A DNA stretch of 64,000 nt from Pseudovibrio flavus (GCF_009711345.1 NZ_SMMA01000059.1:91738-155737), one strand, 5' to 3'. Positions 33,228-42,591 are shown, numbered from the stretch's first letter. The notes: a model not told the origin generated them from the letters alone. Made by a program: numbers and translations.

Positions 33228-34469
33228 TTAAAATACGGTTCCGTCGCTAATAATCTCAATTGGCGGTGTACCGCCCTGCCGTTTCTCGGCGGCAATCTGC
33301 CGACCTGCAGACCAAGTTCCGCCTTCCAGCACGCAGCCAAGTGGCAACACGTCTGCTCCTACACCAAGATCAGTGCGGATCCAGTCGGCCAGTTTGTCGA
33401 GCAGCGCAACGGTAAGGGCGCGCCATTCAACGACTAGCTCGTTGCTGACCTCGTAGGTTCGCAGCGCTGCAGCAGGGTCTTTGAACTTCAAAACACCTGT
33501 ATCGATAAACAAACCGCCATTTCGGTATTCGGCAAGGCCAGTCAGGCTATCAAGATCTGTTACCTCAATGCCTGCCCACGCCAGAGGCTCGATAAGGGAA
33601 TAGGCAATCCACTGGGAGAGCTTATGGAAAGGCATCAGGCCCTTGGTCTTTTCAGAGCCGGTTACCTTTTTATGACGCCAAACATCACCCAGATTAACGC
33701 CGTCGATCTCTACAGGACCGCGCCAGATCGGGCCGAGACCATCAAGCACAAGCTCAAGAATACGCTCGCCAGTCAAAGGGCCAGCCTGCCCTTCATCATA
33801 GAGGATATCGAAGAGACCACCCGGACGCGGCTCGTCTTCTTCGCCAAACAGATCAGGACGCAAGGAAACCGCTTCACCCAGACGGCGCAGCAGTTTTGCG
33901 CGCCCTTCAAGGCCAACGAGAGGATTGTCTTCGCTCACCTGAAAACCATCTGCCAGTTCATCAGGGTCCATGCGGAACAGCGTTACGGCATCGGCCCGCA
34001 GAGGGTCCAGCGCCTTGCCGGAGAACATGCCGGAGGCGAACATAGACAAAGACGCAACGGCCAAGCCTTCCGAGCGGGAGAAGGTTTCACCCGTCACCGC
34101 CTCATGATAGGTCCACTTGCTGCCCGCGCCTGCATCCAGAACCACTGAGGTGATTGCCAGATCATAGGCAGCGCGTCCCATGCCGCGCACGTCGGAAAAG
34201 CGGCGGGCACCGGCCAGCATCGCCCATCGGTCTACGCCATCAATCTCGAAGTGACGCCAGCGCGAATGCAGCGGGATCTGCATATCCGGATAATTGGTCC
34301 GCATACAGGCCAGCGTTCTGCGAGCTGCTTCAGAAAGGCGGGATAGATCCACCTCGAAATGGTCGAGCTGACCTTGCAGGCCGAGGTCCAAAAGCTGGTG
34401 GGCACGCTCGCGCACAGCTTTGGCGGTAAGAAGCGAAAGCGCTTCTGAGGCTTCGTTTTCAATAGTCAT
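33228..34469 (-). CDS. URC4/Urg3 family protein (DUF1688), uracil catabolism
   Basis: A 413-residue protein from the ATG at 34469, which overlaps the end of URC1 by 11 bases. DUF1688 features: RTNYPDMQIPLHSRWRHFE near residue 65, SRSEGLAVASL, FRMDPDELADGFQVSEDNPLVGLEGRA-type core, and HKLSQWIAYSLIEPL near 290. In Lachancea kluyveri URC4 is needed to use uracil as nitrogen source and is linked to breakdown of a ribosylurea intermediate. The pairing with URC1 and upp is the hallmark of bacterial URC clusters. The enzymatic step is not fully established. Confidence 0.9.
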   Translation of the reverse strand: MTIENEASEALSLLTAKAVRERAHQLLDLGLQGQLDHFEVDLSRLSEAARRTLACMRTNYPDMQIPLHSRWRHFEIDGVDRWAMLAGARRFSDVRGMGRAAYDLAITSVVLDAGAGSKWTYHEAVTGETFSRSEGLAVASLSMFASGMFSGKALDPLRADAVTLFRMDPDELADGFQVSEDNPLVGLEGRAKLLRRLGEAVSLRPDLFGEEDEPRPGGLFDILYDEGQAGPLTGERILELVLDGLGPIWRGPVEIDGVNLGDVWRHKKVTGSEKTKGLMPFHKLSQWIAYSLIEPLAWAGIEVTDLDSLTGLAEYRNGGLFIDTGVLKFKDPAAALRTYEVSNELVVEWRALTVALLDKLADWIRTDLGVGADVLPLGCVLEGGTWSAGRQIAAEKRQGGTPPIEIISDGTVF

Positions 34470-35712
34470 CGTTTGATCGACCGACAATCTTCTCCAGATC
34501 GTGCTCTTCAAGCACTGGCGACTGAGTGTAATATCCGGCGGCCTTCTTGGCCTCCATTTCAACTCTTGCATCCAGCGGAATAAGCTCTTCAGGAAGAGGC
34601 ACCCGCTCAAGAATTTCGATACCGGAGTTTACAATTGCATCGTACTTCATATCTGACATGGAAATGAACCGATTCAAGCGGGTTATCCCGAGCCAGTGCA
34701 AAATATCTGGCATCAGCTCCTGAAAACGTGCGTCTTGCACACCTGCAACACACTCTGTCCGCTCAAAATAGGTGGCTGCGCTGTCGCCGCCTTCCTGTCG
34801 TTTACGCGCGTTGTAGACGAGAAACTTGGTGACCTCGCCCAGTGCACGGCCTTCCTTGCGGTTATAGACGATAAGCCCAACACCGCCGTTTTGTGCTGCT
34901 GCAATGCACTCTTCAATGCCGTGGAGCAGATAAGGGCGGCAGGTGCAGATATCGGAACCGAAGACGTCTGATCCGTTGCACTCATCATGCACACGGCAGG
35001 TGATTTCCTTTTTGCCGCTTGCAAGGTCTTCAACTTCACCAAAGATATAGAGCGTTGCCCCGCCAATGGGCGGTAGGAACACAGAGATATCGGGCCGCGT
35101 GACCAGTTCAGGATACATACCGCCGGTTTGTTCGAACAGAACGCGCCGCAGGGCCATCTCGTCAGTTTCAAAGCGGGCGGCAAGACCGGGCAGATACCAC
35201 ACCGGATCAACCGCCACTTTGGTCACAACAGCCTCGCCATTGTCCTTGACGATCTTGCCGTCTTTTTTCAGGCGGCCCGCCTCAACAGCGCTCTTAATCT
35301 CCGGCATATCGAGATTGGCTTTGGTAATGGCAATTGTAGGCCGTACATCGACGCCTTGGGCGATGAGATCCTTGAAATCCGCCGCCACGCGGTGACCGAA
35401 CGGGTCGAGGGAAACGATTTTGTTTTTGGCAAACCATGACTTATGTGGACCAACCTTCACCGTTGGGCTGGTATTTTGCAGGTCAGGCGTTTGCATGGGA
35501 TCAAGTGAACCGGAAGAAACCGCAAGAGCGCGATAGAGCGAGTAAGACCCGCCGTGCACACCGATGGTGTTGCGGTTTGCCGGATTGGTCACTGTTGCCA
35601 CGATAGGTCCGCGCTTCTTGGCGGTGCGCTCCCCCCAGTGAATGGGGAAAGCAGCAGTATCATTGGCATCAGGATGGCTTGTAAGCCGAATGTGCGGTGC
35701 CTTGGCTGTCAT
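34459..35712 (-). CDS. URC1/Urg1-type GTP cyclohydrolase II homologue, uracil catabolism
   Basis: A 417-residue protein with an extra N-terminal domain of about 200 residues and a RibA-like domain. The zinc Cys are kept in HDECNGSDVFGSDICTCRPYL-like sequence (Cys245, Cys256, Cys258), and KEGRALGEV matches the R-E-G-R-G-I-G loop of RibA. After C-x-C the usual D-C-G-x-Q-L is changed to TCRPYL. Such URC1 proteins act in uracil degradation, opening a uridine nucleotide, rather than in riboflavin synthesis. No rib gene is near. It overlaps URC4 by 11 bases. Confidence 0.9.
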   Translation of the reverse strand: MTAKAPHIRLTSHPDANDTAAFPIHWGERTAKKRGPIVATVTNPANRNTIGVHGGSYSLYRALAVSSGSLDPMQTPDLQNTSPTVKVGPHKSWFAKNKIVSLDPFGHRVAADFKDLIAQGVDVRPTIAITKANLDMPEIKSAVEAGRLKKDGKIVKDNGEAVVTKVAVDPVWYLPGLAARFETDEMALRRVLFEQTGGMYPELVTRPDISVFLPPIGGATLYIFGEVEDLASGKKEITCRVHDECNGSDVFGSDICTCRPYLLHGIEECIAAAQNGGVGLIVYNRKEGRALGEVTKFLVYNARKRQEGGDSAATYFERTECVAGVQDARFQELMPDILHWLGITRLNRFISMSDMKYDAIVNSGIEILERVPLPEELIPLDARVEMEAKKAAGYYTQSPVLEEHDLEKIVGRSNDDY

Positions 35713-35720
35713 GGCATTGG

Positions 35721-35813
35721 CAGTCTAACAGACCCTCCATACACTTAGGCATTACCCTGAGGGAAGGTAGTGTGCCCTTTTTGACAGGTGATGGAAAGGC
35801 TCTTGTTAGACTG
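35721..35813. promoter_or_regulatory. 10-bp inverted-repeat pair upstream of URC1
   Basis: CAGTCTAACA (35721-35730) and TGTTAGACTG (35804-35813) are perfect reverse complements, 73 bases apart, and span the gap between add and URC1. The near copy sits in GTCTAACAGAC, itself a 4-3-4 palindrome; the far one reads GTCTAACAAGA on the minus strand. They look like two operator copies around the URC1 promoter. Confidence 0.55.
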
Positions 35814-35827
35814 TGCCAGACTTGCGG

Positions 35828-36826
35828 TTAATCAGCGGTTCCAGCTTCCAGCTTTTCGTAAAGCTTCTTCTTCGTCGCTTCATCACAGAAAGCAGCATCA
35901 ATCGCTGTCTTGGTAATTTCCTTCTGGATCGCACGATCCCAGCCGAAAACCCTTGAAGTCTCTGCGTATTCATGGCCAAGCGTGGACTTGAAGAACGGCG
36001 GATCATCAGAGTTCAGTGTGATTTTCACGCCTGCCTGACGAAGAATATTGACCGGATGGAAGCGCAGGTTTGTGTAAACGCCGAGGCTGACGTTAGAGCC
36101 CGGACAGACTTCCAGCACGATGCCTTCATCAACGAGGCGTTTCACCAGTTCAGGGTCTTCAACAGCACGCACGCCGTGGCCGATGCGGCTCACGCCGAAA
36201 TAGTCGAGAGCGCCGATAACGCTTTCCGGTCCGCCAAACTCACCAGCATGAGCCGTTAGGCCAAGGCCAGCCTCTTTCGCCATTTTGAAGGCTTTGGCGT
36301 AGTTGGACGGGTGCCCCTCGCGTTCATCACCTGCAATGCCGAAGCCGGTAACCATCGGGTGCGGCTCGTTCACTGCGGTAAGGGCAGCATTTTCAACGGA
36401 CTTGGCACCATAGTGGCGCACGCCTGTTGCGATCATACGTCCTTCAATGCCTGTTGCCTCGTTGGCCCGCTTAATACCCTCGGCAATGCCTTCCACGTAG
36501 GCGCGGTAACTCAGACCAGCGTTGGCAGCATGGTCGCTAGAGATAAAGACCTCACCATAAATTGCGCCTTCTGCGGCCAGCATGCGGAAGTAGGTTTCCG
36601 CCAACTCGGCATAGTCTTCCTGCTTGCGGAAAAGCGCTGCCGCTACATCGTAGGCCTTCAAGAAGGTGGTAAAGTCGTGCCACGCGTATTCACCAGCGCT
36701 GTTGAACAGATCGCCTAGATCCACGTTATAGCGCTGCGCCATTTTGCGAACCAAGGTTGGAGGTGCTGCGCCTTCGATATGACAGTGAAGCTCGGCGCGC
36801 GGTACTACAGTTGGTTTGGTAATCAT
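35828..36826 (-). CDS. add: Adenosine deaminase family
   Basis: A 332-residue zinc hydrolase converting (deoxy)adenosine to (deoxy)inosine, ready for PunA. Motifs: AELHCHIEGAAPP (His-x-His zinc site), LTAHAGEFGGPES (His and catalytic Glu-containing HAGE), RIGHGVRAVED, EVCPGSNVSLGVY and LNSDDPPFF (zinc Asp). In this family the MPKAELH start is common; here it is VPRAELH. It lies 3 bases after the PhyH-like gene, so the two are cotranscribed. A related adenine deaminase activity cannot be fully excluded. Confidence 0.9.
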   Translation of the reverse strand: MITKPTVVPRAELHCHIEGAAPPTLVRKMAQRYNVDLGDLFNSAGEYAWHDFTTFLKAYDVAAALFRKQEDYAELAETYFRMLAAEGAIYGEVFISSDHAANAGLSYRAYVEGIAEGIKRANEATGIEGRMIATGVRHYGAKSVENAALTAVNEPHPMVTGFGIAGDEREGHPSNYAKAFKMAKEAGLGLTAHAGEFGGPESVIGALDYFGVSRIGHGVRAVEDPELVKRLVDEGIVLEVCPGSNVSLGVYTNLRFHPVNILRQAGVKITLNSDDPPFFKSTLGHEYAETSRVFGWDRAIQKEITKTAIDAAFCDEATKKKLYEKLEAGTAD

Positions 36827-36829
36827 AAA

Positions 36830-37702
36830 TTAAAAGCCTTGCATCGGGTTGTCTTCACTGCGAACCAGCCAGTTATCCTTTGACCACTTGGCCTTACCAT
36901 CCACCATATGCACGGCATAAGCATGACGGGAACGGTCAGAGCGGTTTGGCGCGGACTTATGCGGCACCTGACCGTGCAAGATGACCAGTGTACCCTTAGG
37001 CGCTACCAGCGGCGCATGCTTTTCATCTCCGCCCATTGGGGTTTCGTCCAGCGTTTCCATCACCAGCTTGTCGCCATCGTAGTGGAAGCGCTGGCGCAGT
37101 GGCTCCTTGTGGCCGCCCGGCTCACCGTAAAGGCCGCCGTTGGTGGCATCAGCATCTTCCAGCGCGAACCAGAAGCCCGTGCAGCTTAGTGGCTGCGTGT
37201 GCAGGAACGTGCTGTCTTGATGGCAGTTCACCTCACCGCCGATATGAGGCGGCTTCAAGATATACATGGACTGAGCCAGCAGCGGCTCTACCAGCCCCAA
37301 ATCCTTGGCGGTACGTTCCATTTTGCTATTGCGGGAGAACTGGCGGAAAACCGGATCAAGATCGTGTAGGCCGTGACCCACCTTGTTAAGTGCTACCTGC
37401 TTGTCTTTGGTCAGCTTTCCACCTTCGCCAAACGCTTCTGCTTCAAAGAAGAAGCGGATTTTATCGCCGCTTTCACGGAAGTATGCATCACGGGCGTGGG
37501 TTTGAGCACCAGTTTCAAAAACCGAAGACACAGAGGCAGGGTCAAACGCGTCGATCAGATCACGCATCCGGTTTTGAAGCCCGTCACACTCCTGCGCGGT
37601 TACATAATCTTCAAGCACAAGGAAACCATCCTCCTTGTATGCTTCAAGCATTTCAGGCGTCAAAGATCCGTCACTTGTTGCCTTGAAGCTGCGTGCTTTC
37701 AT
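36830..37702 (-). CDS. Phytanoyl-CoA dioxygenase (PhyH) family protein
   Basis: A 290-residue 2-oxoglutarate/Fe(II) oxygenase. The iron site is visible as HQDSTFLHTQP (His-x-Asp) and HGQVPHKSAPNRSDRSRHAY (distal His, then Arg for 2-oxoglutarate). It also has EDYVTAQECDGLQNRM near the start and FWFALEDADATNGGLYGEPGGHKEP in the core, closely like PHYHD1-type members. It precedes add by 3 bases within a nucleoside cluster, which suggests a nucleoside- or base-derived substrate (inference). A 7-bp palindrome overlaps its leader. Confidence 0.85.
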   Translation of the reverse strand: MKARSFKATSDGSLTPEMLEAYKEDGFLVLEDYVTAQECDGLQNRMRDLIDAFDPASVSSVFETGAQTHARDAYFRESGDKIRFFFEAEAFGEGGKLTKDKQVALNKVGHGLHDLDPVFRQFSRNSKMERTAKDLGLVEPLLAQSMYILKPPHIGGEVNCHQDSTFLHTQPLSCTGFWFALEDADATNGGLYGEPGGHKEPLRQRFHYDGDKLVMETLDETPMGGDEKHAPLVAPKGTLVILHGQVPHKSAPNRSDRSRHAYAVHMVDGKAKWSKDNWLVRSEDNPMQGF

Positions 37703-37718
37703 CGTTCGCTCCCCTCCC

Positions 37719-37737
37719 TGATCTCCCCATGAGATCA
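37719..37737 (-). promoter_or_regulatory. 7-bp palindrome in the PhyH-add leader
   Basis: TGATCTC (37719-37725) and GAGATCA (37731-37737) are perfect reverse complements over five bases, directly ahead of the GGGAGGGG ribosome site and the PhyH start at 37702. It could be an operator or an RNA hairpin. Confidence 0.45.
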
Positions 37738-37819
37738 GACCATCAAAATCTACTCTTACAACAACATTAGTGAAGGTACTTATGAAGTCAAAATCACCAA
37801 GTGTTGGCTCAACAAAAAA

Positions 37820-37866
37820 TTACAAAAGCCCCTCCCCTTGGCCTTACGTCATCGGCCAAAGGGCTA
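37820..37866 (-). terminator. Terminator downstream of deoB
   Basis: Read on the minus strand, CCCTTTGGCC and GGCCAAGGG pair (one bulged base) over about ten bases, then GAGGGGCTTTTGTAATTTTTTG follows. It lies 40-85 bases after the deoB stop and would end the long regulator-transporter-deo transcript. Confidence 0.6.
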
Positions 37867-37873
37867 ATATGAC

Positions 37874-37896
37874 AACGGGCCCGCAAGGGGCCCGTT
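37874..37896 (-). other. Strong G+C stem-loop right after deoB
   Basis: AACGGGCCC (37874-37882) pairs perfectly with GGGCCCGTT (37888-37896) over GCAAG. No clear T-run follows on the minus strand, so it may pause polymerase or protect the 3' end before the terminator further on. Confidence 0.55.
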
Positions 37897-37904
37897 AGTT
37901 TTAG

Positions 37905-39134
37905 TTACTTAAGAAAGCTCGTTCCAACCTCGCCCTGCTGGACGCCAAGATGCGCGGCGACAGTTTCGCCAATATCTGCGAACGTTTCACGCGCTCCCAA
38001 GGTGCCGCCTTCCTGACCCTTAACAAACGCGATAACCGGCACGTTTTCACGGGTGTGGTCAGTGCCCGGCCATGTTGGGTCGCAGCCGTGGTCAGCGGTT
38101 AGAATAAGCAGGTCGCCATCGTTCATCTTCTCGATGATTTCCGGCAGGCGGCGGTCAAAATGCTCCAGCGCTGCTGCATAACCAGCAACGTCACGGCGGT
38201 GACCGTAAAGCATGTCGAAATCTACGAAGTTGGAAAACACGAGGTCGCCGTCTTTTGCCAAGTCCATTGCGTCCAAGGTCTTGTCGAACAGGTCGTCGTT
38301 GCCTGCGCCCTTCATTACCTTGGTAACGCCTTGATGGGCGTAGATGTCAGAAATCTTGCCAACACCGATAACCTGACGACCTGCATCAGCCAAACGGTCC
38401 AGAACAGTTGGTGCTGGCGGCAGAACAGAATAGTCGCGGCGGTTGGAAGTGCGGGTGAAGCCCTCTTCCTTGTTGCCAACAAACGGGCGGGCAATCACGC
38501 GGCCAATGTTGTACGGGTCAACCAGCGTGCGCACTTCCTCGCAGAGCTTCAAAAGGCGTTCAAGGCCAAAGGTCTCTTCATGCGCTGCGATCTGGAACAC
38601 ACTGTCCACTGAGGTGTAGAAGATCGGCTTGCCGCTTTCGACGTGCTCCTGCCCGTGCGCATCGATAACATCGGTGCCAGAACCGTGCGCAAGGCACAGC
38701 GCGCCCGGCAAGTTACCAACCTTAATGATCTCTTCAATCAGCTCTGGCGGGAAAGTCGGGTCTTCTTTAGGGAAGTAGCCCCAGTCAAACAGAACCGGTA
38801 CGCCTGCAATTTCCCAGTGGCCGGACGGCGTGTCCTTGCCCTTGGAGGTTTCTTTAGCGTAGCCGTAGATACCCTTTGGAGTGCCTGCAAAGTCAAGCCC
38901 TACGACCTTCTTGCCGGTAGACATGGTTGCGGCAGCGCCGAGGCCCAGTGCATCCATATTCGGCAACGACAGTGGACCAGAGCGCAGGCCGTCCTTATCA
39001 GCAGTTCCTGCTGCACAGGCATCTGCAATGTGGCCGAGGGTATCGGCACCTGCATCACCATAGTCGGCCGCATCATCAGCGCCGCCAATGCCAAAGCTGT
39101 CGAGTACACACAATATTGCACGAGGCATTTTCAA
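37905..39134 (-). CDS. deoB: Phosphopentomutase
   Basis: A 409-residue alkaline-phosphatase-superfamily enzyme converting (deoxy)ribose 1-phosphate to the 5-phosphate. Metal and catalytic motifs: [17 protein letters not shown] (Asp), [14 protein letters not shown] (phosphothreonine site with Thr of KDTPSGHWE), [13 protein letters not shown] and [21 protein letters not shown]. Length is normal (E. coli DeoB 407). It ends the deo operon and supplies deoxyribose 5-phosphate to DeoC. Confidence 0.97.
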   Translation of the reverse strand: MKMPRAILCVLDSFGIGGADDAADYGDAGADTLGHIADACAAGTADKDGLRSGPLSLPNMDALGLGAAATMSTGKKVVGLDFAGTPKGIYGYAKETSKGKDTPSGHWEIAGVPVLFDWGYFPKEDPTFPPELIEEIIKVGNLPGALCLAHGSGTDVIDAHGQEHVESGKPIFYTSVDSVFQIAAHEETFGLERLLKLCEEVRTLVDPYNIGRVIARPFVGNKEEGFTRTSNRRDYSVLPPAPTVLDRLADAGRQVIGVGKISDIYAHQGVTKVMKGAGNDDLFDKTLDAMDLAKDGDLVFSNFVDFDMLYGHRRDVAGYAAALEHFDRRLPEIIEKMNDGDLLILTADHGCDPTWPGTDHTRENVPVIAFVKGQEGGTLGARETFADIGETVAAHLGVQQGEVGTSFLK

Positions 39135-39272
39135 ATTCCTTGGGTCTTCGCCGGTTCTTTTTTTGAACCTTAGCGGGTCACCAATTCAGGCAGCCCGCCC
39201 TTTTCACGGCTTCTGTTTTTTCTTTTTGGTGCGGGAGCCAGATCAAAGGTGGTGTCTGGCTCCTCACAAATC

Positions 39273-40589
39273 TTATGGCGCGATGCGTTCACCGACCAGT
39301 GTTGTTTCCTGCACATCTGCCGCGCCGCCAACCTTATAGGCTTTCAAAAGCACGGCCTGCGCCCGTTTTACCTGATCTTCGTTACGGGCATGAACAATCG
39401 CAATCGGGTTGTCGCTGTTTACCGGAGAGCCAACGCCTGCCAAATGCACAAGGCCAACGGCCGGGTCAACATCGTCTTCCGGCTTCACGCGGCCACCGCC
39501 CAGCTCTACCACGGCAAGGCCGACAGCGCGGTTGTCAATTTGCGTAACGAAGCCGGTTTCTTCTGCATAAACCGGCACTTCCATTGGTGCAGATGGCAGA
39601 TAAACCTCAGCCTTTTCCATGAAGTCAACCGGACCACCCAGTTCAGCTACCATCTTGCCGAAAGTCTCGGCAGCTGCGCCAGAGTGGAATGCCTTTTCCA
39701 TCGCTTCACAACCAGCTTCAGCAGATGGGTAGAGACCGCAGGTGTGCAGCAGCTCGCCGCCCTGCGCCACAGTCACATCCCAAAGGCGATTGTCGACATG
39801 GCTGAGCTTGAGGAAGTTCACGGCGTTGAGCACTTCCACAGCGTTACCGGCAGCTGATGCCAGAGGCTCGTTCATATCGGTAAGCAGTGCGGTGGTTTTG
39901 GTGCCTGCACCGTTAGCGACAAGCACTAGGCTTTCTGCCAGCGCCTTAGCTTCATCATAGGTGCTCATAAACGCGCCGGAGCCCCACTTCACATCCAGCA
40001 CAAGGCTCTGCAGACCAGCTGCAAGCTTCTTGGAAAGGATGGACGCGGTTATCAGGTCGATGCTTTCCACCGTCGCGGTTACGTCACGAATGCCGTAGAA
40101 GCGTTTGTCGGCAGGGGCAAGGTTTGCGGTCTGGCCAATGATGGCGCAGCCAACCTCCTTCACCACGCGGCGGAACAACGAGTTGTCCGGCTTGGCGACA
40201 TAGCCGGGAATGCTTTCCAGCTTATCCAGCGTACCGCCGGTATGACCAAGACCGCGGCCGGAGATCATCGGCACTGCCGCCCCGCAAACTGCAAGAGCTG
40301 GAGCAAGCATAAGCGAAACGTTATCGCCCACACCGCCGGTGGAGTGCTTATCAACGACAGGCGCGTCAATGCTGGACCAATCCAGCACATCACCGCTGTC
40401 ACGCATGGCAAGGGTAAGAGATATACGCTCGTCGATGCTTAGACCGCGAAAGAAGATAGCCATAGCAAGGGCAGCGACCTGCCCTTCTGTGACGCTGTTG
40501 TCGGTGATGCCTTTGACGAAGAGCTGAATTTCTTCAGCGTTCAACGTACCGCCATCACGTTTTTTGCGAACAATTTCCTGAGGAAGCAT
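39273..40589 (-). CDS. deoA: Thymidine phosphorylase
   Basis: A 438-residue glycosyltransferase family 3 enzyme: thymidine or deoxyuridine plus phosphate to base plus deoxyribose 1-phosphate. Motifs: [23 protein letters not shown] (phosphate loop), [22 protein letters not shown] (the family signature), and [13 protein letters not shown] in the alpha domain. Its ATG overlaps the deoC stop by one base (TAATG), so translation is coupled. Length matches E. coli DeoA (440). Confidence 0.97.
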   Translation of the reverse strand: MLPQEIVRKKRDGGTLNAEEIQLFVKGITDNSVTEGQVAALAMAIFFRGLSIDERISLTLAMRDSGDVLDWSSIDAPVVDKHSTGGVGDNVSLMLAPALAVCGAAVPMISGRGLGHTGGTLDKLESIPGYVAKPDNSLFRRVVKEVGCAIIGQTANLAPADKRFYGIRDVTATVESIDLITASILSKKLAAGLQSLVLDVKWGSGAFMSTYDEAKALAESLVLVANGAGTKTTALLTDMNEPLASAAGNAVEVLNAVNFLKLSHVDNRLWDVTVAQGGELLHTCGLYPSAEAGCEAMEKAFHSGAAAETFGKMVAELGGPVDFMEKAEVYLPSAPMEVPVYAEETGFVTQIDNRAVGLAVVELGGGRVKPEDDVDPAVGLVHLAGVGSPVNSDNPIAIVHARNEDQVKRAQAVLLKAYKVGGAADVQETTLVGERIAP

Positions 40590-41368
40590 TAGTACGCCTC
40601 CGTGTTCACATTGGTGGTACCTTCAAGGGCTGCCAGTACATCGCCCAGCAGACCACTTGCGCCGAAGCGGAAGGTCGCAGCGGATACCCAGTTGTGACCC
40701 AGAAGCTCGTCTGCAAGGTCAAGGTACTGCTTGGCTTCTGCCACAGAGCGAATGCCGCCAGCTGGCTTGAAACCAACTGGGCGATGGTTTTCCAAGCTCA
40801 CCTCGCGGATCACGTTGAGCATGATTTCAGCAGATGCCAGCGTGGCGTTTTCTTCCACCTTACCGGTAGAGGTTTTGATAAAATCAGCGCCCTGCGCAAT
40901 TGCAGTTTCCGAGGCCATATGGATGATGCGCGCGTCTTTGATCTCGCCCGTTTCCAGAATGACTTTCAAGATCGCAGGCTCTGGGATGGCCTCACGCACG
41001 CGGCGGATCATGGTTTCAGCGTAACCACGACGACCATCCATGAACGCCTTGTAAGGCATCACAAGGTCGATATCGTCCGCACCGTCGGCAATCGCCTGTT
41101 TGGTCTCAGCAACGGTTGCTTCAATGTCTTCGCCGCCGTGCGGGAAGTTCACCACAGTCGCAACGCGAACGCCGGTGCCTTTGAGCAGCTCAACGCCCTG
41201 CTTGACGAACTGCGGGAATACGCAGATTGCCGCTGTGTGGCCGTATGGCGTCACAGCGCGCTTGCAAAGGTCTTCAATGTCCTGCGGCGTGCAGTCGTCA
41301 TTGAGGTTGGTCAGGTCAATCAGGCCCAGTGTGCGCAGTGCCACTTCTTTCAGGTTTTTATCGCTCAT
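40589..41368 (-). CDS. deoC: Deoxyribose-phosphate aldolase
   Basis: A 259-residue class I aldolase splitting 2-deoxyribose 5-phosphate into glyceraldehyde 3-phosphate and acetaldehyde. I chose the ATG at 41368 ([14 protein letters not shown]); an in-frame extension to 41533 runs through punA and is rejected. The Schiff-base Lys is in [10 protein letters not shown], with the proton-relay Asp in DDIDLVMPY and Lys in [11 protein letters not shown]. It is like E. coli DeoC in length. The gene is tightly packed between punA (10 bases) and deoA. Confidence 0.96.
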   Translation of the reverse strand: MSDKNLKEVALRTLGLIDLTNLNDDCTPQDIEDLCKRAVTPYGHTAAICVFPQFVKQGVELLKGTGVRVATVVNFPHGGEDIEATVAETKQAIADGADDIDLVMPYKAFMDGRRGYAETMIRRVREAIPEPAILKVILETGEIKDARIIHMASETAIAQGADFIKTSTGKVEENATLASAEIMLNVIREVSLENHRPVGFKPAGGIRSVAEAKQYLDLADELLGHNWVSAATFRFGASGLLGDVLAALEGTTNVNTEAY

Positions 41369-41378
41369 CTGATCGTCC

Positions 41379-42185
41379 TCACGCCATGTCTTTAAGGAAC
41401 TGGCGCAGTATCTTTTTGATCTTGGCAGCGCCAAGCGGTGCCATCTGTTTGGTCTCGTCATGCGACAGGTTGGTTGCCTGAAGGCCAGCACCCATGTTGG
41501 TGATGGTGGAGATGGCAGCAACGCGCATTTCAAGGAAGCGAGCCAGAATAACCTCCGGCACGGTGGACATGCCTACAGCGTCAGCACCGAGGGTCTGCGC
41601 CATGCGGATTTCAGCCGGTGTCTCGAAAGACGGGCCGGAGAACCACATGTAAACACCCTCATGCATTTCCTCGCCAACTGTCTTTGCAGCGGCGCTCAGC
41701 GCTTTACGGATTTCTGGATCGTAAGCAGCGGATACATCAAGGAAGCGCTTTTCGTCTTCTTCACCGATCAGCGGGTTAAGGCCGGACCAGTTGATGTGGT
41801 CATTAATCAGCATCGGGAAGCCCGGTGCGATCTGCTCACGCAAGGAACCGGCAGCGTTGGTCAGAATAACCGTTTCGCAGCCCAGCTCTTTGAGGGTTTC
41901 CAAAGGCGTGCGCATGATGGACGGGTTGCCGCTTTCATAGTAATGCGCACGGCCAGACAGGATAACGACCGGCACGCCTTCCAACGTTCCGGCAACCAGC
42001 TCGCTGGCGTGGGCCGAAACGGTGGACACCGGAAACTCGGTCAAGCGGCTATATGGAACGCGTACCGCGTCTTCAATTTCATCTGCCAGTGACCCAAGGC
42101 CAGAACCCAGAATGAGGCCAACCTTGTAAGAACCCGGACGGGCAGCGCGAACAATATCAGCGCACTCTTTTCCATAACCGCTCAT
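41379..42185 (-). CDS. punA: Purine-nucleoside phosphorylase, trimeric (class II PNP)
   Basis: A 268-residue phosphorylase splitting inosine and guanosine to base and ribose 1-phosphate. I chose the ATG at 42185 with GTGAGGG upstream; a GTG at 42197 would overlap the cdd stop. Motifs: VGLILGSGLGSLAD, VVILSGRAHYYE, LTNAAGSLREQIAPG (phosphate/base site), DAVGMSTVPEVILAR and NMGAG. The S-H-D-E in place of N-H-E-E-V near the end resembles XapA-type enzymes, so xanthosine may also be used. It takes the inosine produced by add. Confidence 0.93.
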   Translation of the reverse strand: MSGYGKECADIVRAARPGSYKVGLILGSGLGSLADEIEDAVRVPYSRLTEFPVSTVSAHASELVAGTLEGVPVVILSGRAHYYESGNPSIMRTPLETLKELGCETVILTNAAGSLREQIAPGFPMLINDHINWSGLNPLIGEEDEKRFLDVSAAYDPEIRKALSAAAKTVGEEMHEGVYMWFSGPSFETPAEIRMAQTLGADAVGMSTVPEVILARFLEMRVAAISTITNMGAGLQATNLSHDETKQMAPLGAAKIKKILRQFLKDMA

Positions 42186-42193
42186 TATATCCC

Positions 42194-42589
42194 TCACTTT
42201 TTTCCGTGAAGCTCAAAACCGGCTGGCAGCAGTTCGCCAACCGTCAGTGTGGTGACCAGACCGTCGAGGTTTGCGATGTGCACCTTGACGTCCTCATCTG
42301 CGAATTCTTTAATTTTCTGTCGGCAGCCGCCACATGGCGAACATAGCGCGGCATCACCAATGACAACAACTTCAGCAATGCGCTTGTGGCCTTGACGGAT
42401 CATGGCTGCGATTGCCCCAGCCTCGGCGCAGGTGCCTTCCGGATAGGCCGCATTTTCCACGTTGCAGCCAGAGACGATAGCGCCGTCTTTGGTAAGAATG
42501 GCCGCGCCGACGTTGAAGTTGGAGTACGGGGCATAGGCGACGTCAAACGCCGCCTTTGCCTCATCGAACAATTTGTCGAACATGCTCAT
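42194..42589 (-). CDS. cdd: Cytidine deaminase
   Basis: A 131-residue zinc deaminase of the short, tetrameric class: (deoxy)cytidine to (deoxy)uridine. The site is GCNVENAAYPEGTCAEAGAI (Cys and Glu of the C-A-E motif) plus CSPCGGCRQKIKEF (two Cys). Start at 42589, with a second in-frame ATG two codons later. It sits 2 bases after the permease gene and 8 before punA, so salvage enzymes follow directly on the importer. Confidence 0.95.
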   Translation of the reverse strand: MSMFDKLFDEAKAAFDVAYAPYSNFNVGAAILTKDGAIVSGCNVENAAYPEGTCAEAGAIAAMIRQGHKRIAEVVVIGDAALCSPCGGCRQKIKEFADEDVKVHIANLDGLVTTLTVGELLPAGFELHGKK

Positions 42590-42591
42590 GC

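Noticed and set aside
34459..35712. Riboflavin biosynthesis RibA
   Set aside because: Extra 200-residue N-terminal domain, changed residues after the zinc C-x-C, no rib genes near, and pairing with DUF1688 and upp.
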